Origin: SZUA-186 sp041552135
GTDB lineage: Bacteria; Pseudomonadota; Gammaproteobacteria; UBA9214
DNA: 13,511 nucleotides
Reading direction: 5' to 3'
NCBI GenBank assembly: GCA_041552135.1
Contig: JBFELL010000074.1
Location: forward strand, 1 to 13,511
Part shown: positions 1 to 9,423 of the stretch, one piece after another
Position numbering within the stretch: the stretch's first letter is position 1
Layout: every line of letters starts with the position of its first letter
Program-made: the position numbers and the translations under genes
Notes under the pieces: generated by a model
What the model saw: the letters and a program-made list of their open reading frames with translations, nothing else
Database searches by the model: none
What the model was told of the DNA's origin: nothing

Positions 1-182
1 AGGCTCCATGAAAGCAACATCCATACCAGTAACGGCAACTCACCACTCCCCTGCCCGGGTGACGCCAGGGCTGGCGGCGACAGAGCGGCATTGCTCCATT
101 AACGGGACACTGTGTGCCCGCAAGAGGAAACACCACGCGTCCCGGGCCATGGCACGGTGCGCAATTTCTGCAGCAATGAAAC
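1..182. other. upstream region, no convincing gene
   Basis: This stretch lies before the formate dehydrogenase promoter candidate. A 65-codon open frame at 8-205 has no ribosome binding site worth the name and no recognisable protein character, so I leave it uncalled. The only structure I see is a short dyad, ACAC-T-GTGT at 107-115. It sits roughly 100 bases upstream of the start site predicted from the -24/-12 element and could be part of an activator site. That role is a guess. Confidence 0.4.
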
Positions 183-198
183 TGGCACAGGCTGTGCA
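183..198 (+). promoter_or_regulatory. sigma-54-like -24/-12 promoter for formate dehydrogenase
   Basis: The sequence TGGCACA-GGCT-GTGCA has GG at 184-185 and GC at 196-197, exactly ten bases apart, as required for RpoN promoters. It differs from the TGGCAC-N5-TTGC consensus by one base (G for the first T of TTGC). The predicted start is near 209, giving a leader of about 90 bases to the TTG at 301. Caution: the core is also a perfect dyad, GCACAG-G-CTGTGC, so it could instead be an operator. Confidence 0.4.
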
Positions 199-300
199 TT
201 ACTGACGGTATTACCCGTCGCAGCGCGGACCGGTTGCCCTCGCAACATGACTCCACGTGACACGCGGCGAATGTCCTGAAACCAGAAAAGCGATGAGAAA

Positions 301-1979
<1,679 letters not shown>

Positions 1980-1983
<4 letters not shown>

Positions 1984-4730
1984 GCAATGCGAATGACATG
2001 CCGCAGGGCGCTGTGCACTTCAAGCTGAACGGTACGGACATTGATGCACTGGCCGGGGAGACCATCCTGCAGGCGGCCCGGCGCCATGCCGTGGAGATCC
2101 CCCACCTGTGCTACTCGGACGGCCTGCGCCCTGACGGCAACTGCCGCGCCTGCATGGTCGAAATCGATGGCGAGCGCGTCCTGGCGCCGTCCTGCTGCCG
2201 CGTCCCGAGCGAGGGCATGCAGGTGCGCTCCGACAGCGAGCGCGCCCGGCATTCACAGCGCCTGGTCCTTGAACTGCTGCAGTCCGACATGCCCGGCAGC
2301 AGCCACACCCGCCACAATGAACTGGACTACTGGTCGCAAAAGCTGCAGCTGGGCTCGCCGCGCTTTGCCAGGCGCACGAACCCCGTGGCCGACCTCTCGC
2401 ATCCGGCCATCGCGGTCAATCTCGAGGCCTGCATCCAGTGCACCCGCTGCCTGCGCGCCTGCCGCGAGGAGCAGGTCAACGGCGTCATCGGATATGCCGG
2501 CCGGGGCGAGGCGAGCCACATCGTCTTCGATCTCGACGATCCGATGGGCAAGAGTACCTGCGTCGCCTGCGGCGAGTGTGTACAGGCCTGCCCTACCGGC
2601 GCCCTGATGCCCGCCAGCAACATTGCCCTTGAAGTGCCGGACCGGCAGGTCGACTCGGTCTGTCCCTATTGCGGTGTCGGCTGCCAGCTGACCTACCAGG
2701 TCAGGGACAACCGGATCCTGTATGTCGAGGGTCGTGACGGACCGGCCAACAACCAGCGGCTGTGTGTCAAGGGACGCTACGGGTTTGACTACGTGCATCA
2801 CCGCCAGCGCCTGACCCGGCCACTGATCCGGCGCGACGATGCGCCCAAGTCCGCCTCGCTCGATATCGACCCGTCCAAGCCGTTGAGTGCATTCCGCGAG
2901 GCCAGCTGGGAAGAGGCACTGGAGCGCGCCGCCGGTGGCCTGCGCGATATCCGCGATCAGCATGGCCGTAATTCACTGGCGGGTTTCGGCTCCGCGAAGG
3001 GCTCCAATGAAGAGGCCTATCTGTTCCAGAAACTGGTGCGCACGGGCTTTGGCAGCAACAACGTCGATCACTGCACCCGCCTGTGCCATGCCTCTTCGGT
3101 GGTGGCATTGCTGGAAATGATCGGCTCTGGCGCCGTATCCAACCCGGTGCAGGATGTCGCCGATGCCGAGGTCATTATCGTCATCGGCGCGAATCCGACC
3201 GAGAACCACCCGGTGGCCGCGACCTTCATGAAAAACGCCGCCGAGAACGGCAAGACGATCATCGTAATGGACCCGCGCCGCAATGGCCTGGCACGTCATG
3301 CAAAATACGTACTGCAGTTCAGGCCCGATACCGACGTGGCGCTGCTCAACGGCATCATGCACGCCGTCATCGAGCAGGGCCTGATCGATCAGCGGTTCAT
3401 CGCCGGGCGCACCGAGGGCTACGAGCAGCTGGAGGCTCACCTGCAGGACTTCACCCCGGAGCAGGTCGCCCCCCTGTGCGGCATACCGGCCGATACCATC
3501 CGCGAGGTCGCGCGGGTCTATGCCAGCGCACCGGCCTCGATGATCCTGTGGGGCATGGGAGTGTCCCAGCACTCCCACGGCACCGACAATGCCAGGGCCC
3601 TGATTTCGCTGGCGCTGATGTGCGGCCAGATCGGCCGGCCCGGCACCGGCCTGCACCCGCTGCGCGGACAGAACAATGTCCAGGGCGCATCGGACGTCGG
3701 CCTCATCCCCATGGTGTTCCCGGATTACCAGCGGGTGGACAATGATACGGTGCGCCGTCGCTTCGAGTCATTGTGGGGCACGGAGCTGGACCCCGAACCG
3801 GGCCTGACCGTGGTTGAGATCATGCATGCCGTGCTGGACGACCGGATCAGGGGCATGTACATCATGGGTGAAAACCCGGCCATGTCCGACCCGAACCTGA
3901 ATCACGCCCGCCGGGCCCTGGCGAACCTGGACCACCTCGTCGTGCAGGATATCTTCCTGACCGAGACCGCCTGCTTTGCCGATGTCGTGCTGCCCGCCTC
4001 GGCATTTGCCGAGAAGACCGGCACCTTCACCAACACCGACCGCTGCGTGCAGCTCGGTCGCCAGGCCATTGACCCGCCGGGCGAGGCACGCCAGGACCTG
4101 TGGATCATCCAGCAACTGGCAACCCGCCTCGGCTGCGACTGGCATTACGAGGGTCCGCAACAGGTGTTCGGGGAAATGCGGCTGGCCATGCCGAGCATCG
4201 CCGGCATCAGCTGGGAACGCCTGGAACGGGAACACGCCGTGACCTATCCCTGCCCGAGCGAGGACCACCCGGGGGAACCGGTGATATTCCGCGAGGACTT
4301 CCCGACGGCGACGGGCAAGGCACGTTTTGTCGTCTCGCCCTACACGCAGGCCCGCGAACGGCCGGATGACGAATACCCGCTGGTCCTGATAACCGGCCGG
4401 CAGCTGGAGCACTGGCACACCGGCGCCATGACCCGTCGCGCCAGCGTGCTGGATGCACTGGAACCCTCACCGGTCGCCAGCCTGCACCCGGAGACGCTGG
4501 AGGGCCTGGCAGTCAACCCCGGCGACAGGATTTCCCTGACCACACGCCGCGGCCGGATCGAGGTCACGGCACGCGCCGACAGCGCGATCCAGCCGGGCCA
4601 GGTCTTCCTGCCGTTCTGCTACCGGGAAGCCGCAGCGAACCTGCTGACCAACGAGGGACTGGACCCGGACGCCAAGATCCCGGAATTCAAATACTGCGCC
4701 GTCAGGGTCCACGCCGGCACGGCAGCCTGA
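1980..4730 (+). CDS. fdhA: NAD-dependent formate dehydrogenase, alpha (catalytic Mo/W) subunit
   Basis: Catalytic subunit oxidising formate to CO2 at a Mo- or W-bis-MGD centre, about 916 residues. The open frame extends upstream to 1800, but GTG 1980 is chosen because it overlaps the previous stop (GTGA) and follows GGAGA at about nine bases; ATG 1998 is possible. Cluster ligands run in order: [2Fe-2S] Cys44/55/58/72; [4Fe-4S] Cys151/154/157/161; [4Fe-4S] Cys194/197/200/204; and the cofactor-proximal [4Fe-4S] Cys228/231/235/262. The active site is Cys369 (encoded by TGC, so not selenocysteine) followed by His370 in a CTRLCHASSV context. Arg562 lies in the RGQNNVQG signature of formate dehydrogenases. 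The segment between the [2Fe-2S] domain and the first ferredoxin motif has histidines but no cysteines, so the extra NuoG-type cluster there is absent. No fdhD or fdsC-like chaperone is in the window. Confidence 0.93.
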
Positions 4731-4744
4731 GCCGCCGGCAGCCC

Positions 4745-4750
4745 GGAGGA
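4745..4750 (+). promoter_or_regulatory. strong ribosome binding site of folE2
   Basis: GGAGGA lies seven bases before ATG 4758 and fixes that start. The 27-base gap after fdhA contains no terminator, so folE2 is probably on the same transcript. Confidence 0.7.
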
Positions 4751-4757
4751 CATACCC

Positions 4758-5558
4758 ATGCTCGATAAAGTCAAAACGATTACCGATGTGCAAAGCAGCA
4801 TCGATACGCGTCAGATCGCGATCAACAAGGTCGGCATCAAGGGTATCCGCCACCCCGTGCGCATCATGGATCGCGACGCGGGCGAGCAGCACACGATTGC
4901 CTCCTTCAATATGTACGTGAACCTGCCGCACCATTTCAAGGGCACGCACATGTCACGCTTCGTGGAGATACTGAATCAGCACGAACGCGAGATCTCGGTG
5001 GAGTCGTTCCGGCACATGCTGCCGGAAATGACCGACCGGCTGGAGGCGGAATCAGGCTATATCGAAATGTGCTTCCCCTATTTCATCGCCAAGCGCGCAC
5101 CGATCAGCGGCGTGCAAAGCCTGCTCGATTATGAAGTGACCTTTATCGGCAAAATCCACAACGGCAAGATCACCATGACGGTCAAGGTGATGGTGCCGGT
5201 AACCAGCCTGTGTCCCTGCTCGAAAGAGATATCGGACTATGGCGCCCACAACCAGCGCTCGCATGTCACGGTGGCCGCCACGATCGACGACTTCCTCTGG
5301 ATCGAGGACCTGGTCGACATTATCGAGGAACAGGCCTCGTGCGAACTCTACGGGCTGCTCAAGCGCGGCGACGAGAAGTACGTTACGGAGCGCGCCTACG
5401 ACAACCCCAAGTTCGTCGAGGACGTGGTGCGGGACGTGGCGGCGCGCCTGAACGAAGAGCCCGTGATCGTGGATTACGTGGTGGAATCCGAGAATTTCGA
5501 ATCCATTCACAACCATTCCGCCTATGCGCTGGTCACCCCCGGGGCCCCGCCCTGCTGA
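4758..5558 (+). CDS. folE2: GTP cyclohydrolase I type B (FolE2)
   Basis: Converts GTP to 7,8-dihydroneopterin triphosphate, the entry step to tetrahydrofolate and related pterins. The 266-residue product has the family's hallmark TSLCPCSKEIS segment with Cys152 and Cys154, followed by YGAHNQRSHV; the Cys of the PCSK motif is the metal-binding catalytic residue in FolE2 proteins. The C-terminal NHSAYA region is also typical. Length fits the family (about 250-300). FolE2 differs from FolE in working with metals other than zinc, and in many bacteria it supports growth under zinc limitation, but no Zur box is evident here. Its place directly behind formate dehydrogenase suggests coupling of pterin supply to C1 metabolism rather than a zinc-starvation operon. 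That is inference. Confidence 0.93.
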   Translation: MLDKVKTITDVQSSIDTRQIAINKVGIKGIRHPVRIMDRDAGEQHTIASFNMYVNLPHHFKGTHMSRFVEILNQHEREISVESFRHMLPEMTDRLEAESGYIEMCFPYFIAKRAPISGVQSLLDYEVTFIGKIHNGKITMTVKVMVPVTSLCPCSKEISDYGAHNQRSHVTVAATIDDFLWIEDLVDIIEEQASCELYGLLKRGDEKYVTERAYDNPKFVEDVVRDVAARLNEEPVIVDYVVESENFESIHNHSAYALVTPGAPPC

Positions 5559-5617
5559 GCCGGCAGCATCAACCCCGGCCGGCGAGGCGCGCCACAGCCG
5601 GCCCCGGAGCCGTGCCG

Positions 5618-6241
5618 GTGAGGGTCTTCTGCGACTTCGACGGGACGATCACGGAGCATGACACGCTGCTGGCCGTCTGCCAGCACTTCATACCGGAACT
5701 GGCCGCGCAGGTGTGCCCGGCCATTGGCCGCGGCGAACTGACGCTGCGTGCCGGCCTGTCCCGGCTTATCGGCGCCCTGCCAAGCGCCGCGGCAAATGAA
5801 ATCCGCGAATTTGTCTGCCGTCAGCCCATCCGCCGCGGATTTCCGCAATTCCTGCACTACCTGCATGCCCGGCAGGTCCCGTTCACCGTGCTCTCCAGCG
5901 GACTGGATTTTTGTGTACATGCCTGCCTCAGCCCGTGGCAGACACTGATCCACAGTATCCACGCCCTGCAGATCGATCTTGGCGGGGAATACATGGCCCC
6001 GGTCATGGCCGGCGGGCATTGCAGCGACGCCGTTCCCAAGGCCGGTATCATGCTGGGCTATCCGGCGGAGATCCGCATCGTCATCGGGGATTCGCTCTCG
6101 GATCGGGAAATGGCACTGCATGCCGATCGGCTGTTTGCACGTGACCGCCTGCTGAGATTCGCACAGGAGCATGAACTCCCGGCACGACGCTACGAGAATT
6201 TTCTGGATGTGCTGGGAGAACTGGACGCCATGGGGCACTGA
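5618..6241 (+). CDS. HAD-IB family phosphatase (MtnX/phosphoserine phosphatase-like)
   Basis: Small haloacid-dehalogenase phosphatase of about 207 residues. All four HAD motifs are visible: DFDGT with the nucleophile Asp6 and acid/base Asp8, motif II serine in VLSSG (Ser93/Ser94), motif III Lys141, and motif IV GDSLSD with Asp158 and Asp162. This resembles MtnX-type and SerB-like enzymes, but the substrate cannot be read from the motifs. GTG 5618 is preferred over GTG 5612 because GGAG at 5606-5609 is then eight bases away instead of two. It follows folE2 by 59 bases without a terminator, so it is likely in the same operon. A role in removing phosphate from dihydroneopterin phosphate, a step often lacking an assigned enzyme in bacteria, is an attractive inference. 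Confidence 0.8.
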   Translation: MRVFCDFDGTITEHDTLLAVCQHFIPELAAQVCPAIGRGELTLRAGLSRLIGALPSAAANEIREFVCRQPIRRGFPQFLHYLHARQVPFTVLSSGLDFCVHACLSPWQTLIHSIHALQIDLGGEYMAPVMAGGHCSDAVPKAGIMLGYPAEIRIVIGDSLSDREMALHADRLFARDRLLRFAQEHELPARRYENFLDVLGELDAMGH

Positions 6242-6368
6242 CACCATGCCCGAAAGCGCACCGCAGCGGGATCATTGCCCTGCCCTCGTATCGCACGGTA
6301 CCCTAATGGCGATCATGAGATGCACCATCGCCTGAAACGCATGGAACTTTCCTGCGTTCGGGACAGAC

Positions 6369-6374
6369 TATAAT
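6369..6374 (+). promoter_or_regulatory. sigma-70 -10 box upstream of the globin gene
   Basis: A perfect TATAAT lies 62 bases before the globin start codon. The -35 region is poor; no good TTGACA-like hexamer is found at 16-18 bases upstream, so the promoter may depend on an activator. The 194-base gap 6242-6435 holds no other feature I can support. Confidence 0.45.
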
Positions 6375-6435
6375 CAAGCCAGGCCAGCGGCATCATCAAC
6401 CTGGTATCACAGGAATCCGTGGCGGGGGGGATTAC

Positions 6436-6798
6436 ATGGCCGAGACCATATTCGAGCGCAACGGCGGGTTTGCCAAGGTAAACCGCATCGTCATGTCATT
6501 CTATGACCGGGTCCTCGACTCATCGATCATGAGCCCGTATTTCGTCACGACGGACATGAAGCAGCTGGTTGATCACCAGACCAAGTTCATCGCCTTCCTG
6601 ATGGGCGGTCCGGCCAGCTTCTCGGACGAGCACCTGGAGCGTATACACCGGCACCTGGGGATTGACCGCACGGCATTCGATGAAATGGTCAGCCTGCTGA
6701 CCGAGACACTGGAAGATTTCGACTTCAACGATGCGGATATTGCCGCGATAGAGAAAGCACTCGAACAGCGGGCCCCCCTTATCATCACAAAACCCTGA
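6436..6798 (+). CDS. group I truncated haemoglobin
   Basis: Single-domain 2-on-2 globin of 120 residues, the usual size for group I (trHbN/GlbN). The B9-B10 pair is Phe22-Tyr23, which places a tyrosine over the haem as in NO-dioxygenating and ligand-sensing members. A DHQTKFIAFLMGGP stretch at 46-59 matches the E-helix and the GG turn, and His71 in IHRHLGI is the proximal F8 haem ligand. Likely roles are O2/NO binding or NO detoxification. It starts at ATG 6436 behind a G-rich tract (6424-6430). The stop is only 13 bases before the cyclase gene, so both are probably made from one mRNA, which suggests a signalling or protective link to cAMP production. Confidence 0.92.
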   Translation: MAETIFERNGGFAKVNRIVMSFYDRVLDSSIMSPYFVTTDMKQLVDHQTKFIAFLMGGPASFSDEHLERIHRHLGIDRTAFDEMVSLLTETLEDFDFNDADIAAIEKALEQRAPLIITKP

Positions 6799-6811
6799 TC
6801 ATCTGCAGACC

Positions 6812-7840
6812 ATGGACGAACTGAAACAAGCACTTCAGGCACTGGGCATCGGCGTTGCCGTGGTGGAGCTGGAATCATGGGCCGTGCTGTTCGAGAATGC
6901 CAGATTTTTCGACGTGCTGCCGCCCGGAGAGGATGCGGACGCGCCGCTGACAACCCGCCTGCCGGACCTGAAGGCCGAGCGGGCGAAAGCCCGTCTTGCC
7001 AAGGGGAGGTCCTACAGTTTCGAATGCGAACACCTGACCGGCTCCCGCAGCACACCCCTGTCGATCGTGATACGGGCATTGCCGGAGAATCCCGATCAGG
7101 CGCTGGTCGAATGCCATGACATCTCCAAGCTGAAGCAGGTTGAATACATGCTGGAATCGTATTCAAGGATGTCCGAGAAACATACCCGCGAATTGACGCG
7201 GGAGAAGGAGCGTGTCGAAAAGCTGCTGCTGAATATCATGCCCCGGTCCGTATACGAGGAAATGAAGGACTTCGGCACGACAACGCCGCAGCGTTTCGAC
7301 AGCGCCTCGGTCATGTTGCTGGACTTCGTCGGCTTTACCGACATGGCAATCTCCCAGGACCCCTCCGGGCTCATTACCCAGCTGAATGACATGTTCACCG
7401 CGTTTGACCGTATCGTGGAGCTTTTCGGTTGCGAGCGCATCAAGACGATCGGTGATGCCTATATGGCGGTTTCCGGCGTGCCGGATACCAATCCGGACCA
7501 CGCCCAGAATGTCGCCCGTGTGGCACTGCGCATCCGGCGTTACCTGGAACGGCGCAATGCCGCGCATGCCGAGCCCTGGCTCTGTCGCATAGGCATCAAT
7601 ACCGGACCCCTGGTCGGCTCCGTCGTCGGGATACAGAAATACGTCTACGATATCTTCGGGCCCGGCGTGAATCTCGCTGCCCGCATGGAAAGTTATTCGG
7701 ATCCCATGCAGATTACCCTTTGCGAGGAGACTTACGAGTTGATCAAGAACGAGTTTTCCTGCTCACCGAGGGGTGATTTCGAGGTGAAGGGTTTTGGCAC
7801 CAAGACACTGTATTCGCTCGATAGTGAACTGGGAAAATAG
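6812..7840 (+). CDS. class III adenylate cyclase with N-terminal PAS-like sensor domain
   Basis: Predicted to make cAMP from ATP in the cytoplasm; no transmembrane segment is seen. Residues 1 to about 110 look PAS-like. Residues about 115-155 form a charged signalling helix ending in LLLNIMPRSVYEEM, like the linker in soluble guanylate cyclases. The cyclase domain follows: metal-binding Asp171 (LDFVGFTD) and Asp215 (TIGDAY), adenine-selecting Lys211 and Asp280, transition-state Asn287 and Arg291. The Lys/Asp pair points to ATP, not GTP, as substrate, and all catalytic residues are present in one chain, as for active homodimers. The ribosome binding site is weak, so translation may couple to the globin 13 bases upstream. 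Length 342 residues. Confidence 0.9.
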   Translation: MDELKQALQALGIGVAVVELESWAVLFENARFFDVLPPGEDADAPLTTRLPDLKAERAKARLAKGRSYSFECEHLTGSRSTPLSIVIRALPENPDQALVECHDISKLKQVEYMLESYSRMSEKHTRELTREKERVEKLLLNIMPRSVYEEMKDFGTTTPQRFDSASVMLLDFVGFTDMAISQDPSGLITQLNDMFTAFDRIVELFGCERIKTIGDAYMAVSGVPDTNPDHAQNVARVALRIRRYLERRNAAHAEPWLCRIGINTGPLVGSVVGIQKYVYDIFGPGVNLAARMESYSDPMQITLCEETYELIKNEFSCSPRGDFEVKGFGTKTLYSLDSELGK

Positions 7841-8189
7841 CGGCATAAAGGATCATCCGGCACAGACCGTAGTGTCGCACTGGCGGCGAATCCGGCCCGC
7901 TGTCACCTCACTGTTCCGAGGTGCACGCCCCTCGGGGTGCTGACACCCTGCGGACACCACGCCGGCAGCCCCACCCGAGGTCCATCAGCGGGACTGTGGC
8001 GCATCCATTGCAGCATGTTGCAGATAACAACCATCGAAGTGTCAGTTGCGGCACACACCGCAGCGGCCAGACCGCGGGCAAGAACCGCAGCAAAACACGG
8101 CAGGGAACTGGCGCTCGCCTGATGCGGCGGTAACAGCACCGGCTTGCCCTGCAAAGCCCGGCTCGGGCTCGCGGCCACAAATCACAAAC
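7841..8189. other. intergenic region without convincing gene
   Basis: About 350 bases after the cyclase. A weak hairpin (CCGAGG at 7916-7921 with CCTCGG at 7930-7935) has no T tract and is at best a poor terminator. A dyad GTTG-N7-CAAC at 8017-8031 lies about 190 bases upstream of the predicted small RNA start and could be an enhancer site for a sigma-54 activator; this is speculative. Short open frames here are arginine- and proline-rich, overlap one another and lack ribosome binding sites, so none is called. Confidence 0.4.
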
Positions 8190-8205
8190 TGGCATGGTTG
8201 TTGCC
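8190..8205 (+). promoter_or_regulatory. sigma-54-like -24/-12 promoter upstream of the candidate small RNA
   Basis: TGGCATG-GTTG-TTGCC matches the RpoN consensus with exact GG (8191-8192) to GC (8203-8204) spacing of ten bases; the only core deviation is T for C in TGGCAC. The base before it is C, also as expected. The predicted start is near 8216. The flanks match the element before the gcvH-like gene (ACTGGCATGG, then TTGCCTT), supporting a real promoter. Confidence 0.6.
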
Positions 8206-8215
8206 TTCTGATTGC

Positions 8216-8342
8216 TGCGGATCATTAACGGCTGCATGCTTCCTGCGAAGCATTTGGTAATGCATGCCAGGCATTATCAACTCCTCCTGAAAGTCGGCCG
8301 GATCCGATTTATACCCATCTCCCCCTAAAGATGGGTTTTTTT
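8216..8342 (+). ncRNA. candidate sigma-54-dependent structured small RNA
   Basis: About 127 bases from the predicted start to the end of a terminator. Consecutive hairpins are read directly: H1, ATGCTTC (8236-8242), loop CTGC, GAAGCAT (8247-8253); H2, an 8-bp stem GGTAATGC (8256-8263) with GCATTATC (8271-8278), one G-U pair; a single-stranded linker with CTCCTCCT (8281-8288); H3, AAGTCGG (8291-8297) with CCGATTT (8304-8310), one G-U pair; then the terminator hairpin. The linker and the terminator loop expose CUCCUCC and CUCCCCCU, both complementary to Shine-Dalgarno sequences. No open frame fits. I do not recognise the sequence as Qrr, CrcZ, RsmY/Z or 6S. Alternatives: a leader or attenuator of something downstream, although the next gene is nearly 500 bases away. 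Confidence 0.55.
8313..8342 (+). terminator. Rho-independent terminator of the candidate small RNA
   Basis: Perfect 8-bp stem ACCCATCT (8313-8320) with AGATGGGT (8329-8336), loop CCCCCTAA, followed by a run of seven T residues (8336-8342). The T run is on the + strand only, so it ends + strand transcripts. The nearest upstream + strand gene ends 470 bases earlier, which favours a separate transcript. Confidence 0.8.
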
Positions 8343-8432
8343 GACTTGCGGCATGCCCGCTGCCGGGATCCCTGCCCGGGGTGTATCAAACTGGCACATC
8401 CTGAGACATAAATGTAACAACCGGACCTGAAT

Positions 8433-8473
8433 GGCCGGGCAGCCGGTTATTGCTATCAACCGGCCGCCCGGCC
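8433..8473. repeat. large GC-rich inverted repeat (15 paired bases, one mismatch)
   Basis: GGCCGGGC (8433-8440), A, GCCGGTT (8442-8448), a nine-base loop, then AACCGGC (8458-8464), C, GCCCGGCC (8466-8473). Only one A/C mismatch interrupts a 16-position stem. No T tract follows on either side, so it is not a standard intrinsic terminator. A smaller hairpin, CCTGG-TTAT-CCAGG (8477-8490), follows at once. It may be a REP-like element, a protein-binding palindrome or RNA structure in a longer transcript. Confidence 0.6.
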
Positions 8474-8569
8474 GATCCTGGTTATCCAGGTGAGGCATTT
8501 GCGGCGCAGCATCCTTGCAGCCGTGGAGTAATTGCCCGAATGGCTACGCTGCCGCGCCATCATTCATTA

Positions 8570-8606
8570 CTTAAATGAGACAGTCCATGGCTTAAATGAC
8601 ACAGTC
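8570..8606. repeat. 21-bp-period direct repeat, candidate activator site for osmC
   Basis: CTTAAATGAGACAGTC (8570-8585) and CTTAAATGACACAGTC (8591-8606) agree at 15 of 16 positions and are offset by 21 bases, two turns of B-DNA. They lie about 150-187 bases upstream of the start predicted from the element at 8731, the usual range for enhancer-binding activators of sigma-54 promoters. An alternative is the worn end of an insertion sequence, since many have repeated terminal motifs, but no transposase remnant is recognisable nearby. Confidence 0.5.
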
Positions 8607-8730
8607 TGCCCCTGAAGCAGTACGCGCCCCCATGAACCCGGTACCGCCATGCAGTAAAACGCGCCCCCTGCAACATCCTGTCCCTCGAATTCCACACATG
8701 CCCGCGCCGGGGAACTGACCTGTATTGCGT

Positions 8731-8746
8731 TGGCACATTAAGTGCA
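8731..8746 (+). promoter_or_regulatory. sigma-54-like -24/-12 promoter for the osmC operon
   Basis: TGGCACA-TTAA-GTGCA has GG at 8732-8733 and GC at 8744-8745, ten bases apart. Apart from the four-base spacer it is identical to the element before formate dehydrogenase. The predicted start near 8757 leaves a leader of about 79 bases before ATG 8836. As at that other site, the core is also a GCAC-N5-GTGC dyad, so an operator cannot be excluded. Confidence 0.45.
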
Positions 8747-8835
8747 TCGACTGGATCTGAAGAGCTTTCAGTGACAGCACACATGGCTGACAAAACAGCA
8801 GCAAGAGTTCACTTGATAAAACGGAGGATCAATTA

Positions 8836-9381
8836 ATGTCTCAGGAAACACTCAAGGCCGCCCTTGGCAACACCATCGAGGGACTCAAATCCAACCCCGG
8901 TGCCTCAAAGGTCGTGTTCCGTGCGGACACGCGACTGGAGGAGAATGTCAGGTGCAGCGCAATCGTTCGCGACTTCCCGCCCATGGTCATCGACGAGCCG
9001 CCGGAACTCGGCGGTGCGAATGCCGGCATGAACCCGGTTGAACTCATACTGGTTGCACTGGGTACCTGCCAGGAGATTATGTATTCAGCCTACGCATCGG
9101 TGATGGACATCCCCGTGGATTCCGTGAATGTCGATGTCAAGGGATATCTCGACCTCCAGGGCCTGTTTGGCATGGCCGACGTGCCGGCCGGCTACACGGA
9201 CATACGTTACGAAACCAGCATAGAAAGCACGGCATCACCGGAACAGATCAGCCTCCTTGCCCAGACCGTGGAATCCCATTGTCCGGTACTGGACACGCTC
9301 GTCAGGCCGATCACTGTCAGCGGCACTGTAACCCACAACGGCGCACAGATCACCGTAGCACAAGCGGCCACCAGCGCCTGA
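8836..9381 (+). CDS. OsmC/YhfA family redox protein
   Basis: OsmC-like proteins are small cytoplasmic thiol proteins; some reduce organic hydroperoxides. This one has 181 residues, slightly longer than the usual 135-150 because of about 30 extra N-terminal residues before the fold. The two signature cysteines are present: Cys78 in ALGTCQEIM and Cys149 in ESHCPVLD, the pair that forms the peroxidatic and resolving thiols in Ohr/OsmC enzymes. The ELGGANAGMNPVELILVALGTC segment is typical of the OsmC/YhfA branch. The start is fixed by GGAGGA at 8823-8828, seven bases upstream. The next gene begins 42 bases after the stop with no terminator, so the two form an operon. The specific substrate is unknown; it may act on peroxides or reactive sulfur compounds. 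Confidence 0.88.
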   Translation: MSQETLKAALGNTIEGLKSNPGASKVVFRADTRLEENVRCSAIVRDFPPMVIDEPPELGGANAGMNPVELILVALGTCQEIMYSAYASVMDIPVDSVNVDVKGYLDLQGLFGMADVPAGYTDIRYETSIESTASPEQISLLAQTVESHCPVLDTLVRPITVSGTVTHNGAQITVAQAATSA

Positions 9382-9423
9382 CCGGTTGTCACTCACCAGA
9401 CCCGACAGGGGGGATGATTCACC

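Noticed and set aside
146..165. A second TGGCAC element upstream of fdhB
   Set aside because: GG at 151-152 is followed by GC only eight bases later, so the spacing does not fit a -24/-12 promoter.
3084..3086. Selenocysteine at the formate dehydrogenase active site
   Set aside because: The codon is TGC, so this is the cysteine form; there is no in-frame TGA.
5210..5617. Longer start for the HAD phosphatase frame
   Set aside because: It overlaps the catalytic end of folE2 in another frame and the translation is arginine-rich shadow sequence; GTG 5618 with GGAG upstream precedes the DFDGT motif as expected.
8560..8793. 77-codon - strand frame spanning the direct repeat
   Set aside because: The repeated CHLSHGLSHLS-like end simply translates the repeat; no ribosome binding site and no family resemblance that I can support. 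A transposase remnant was considered and not found.
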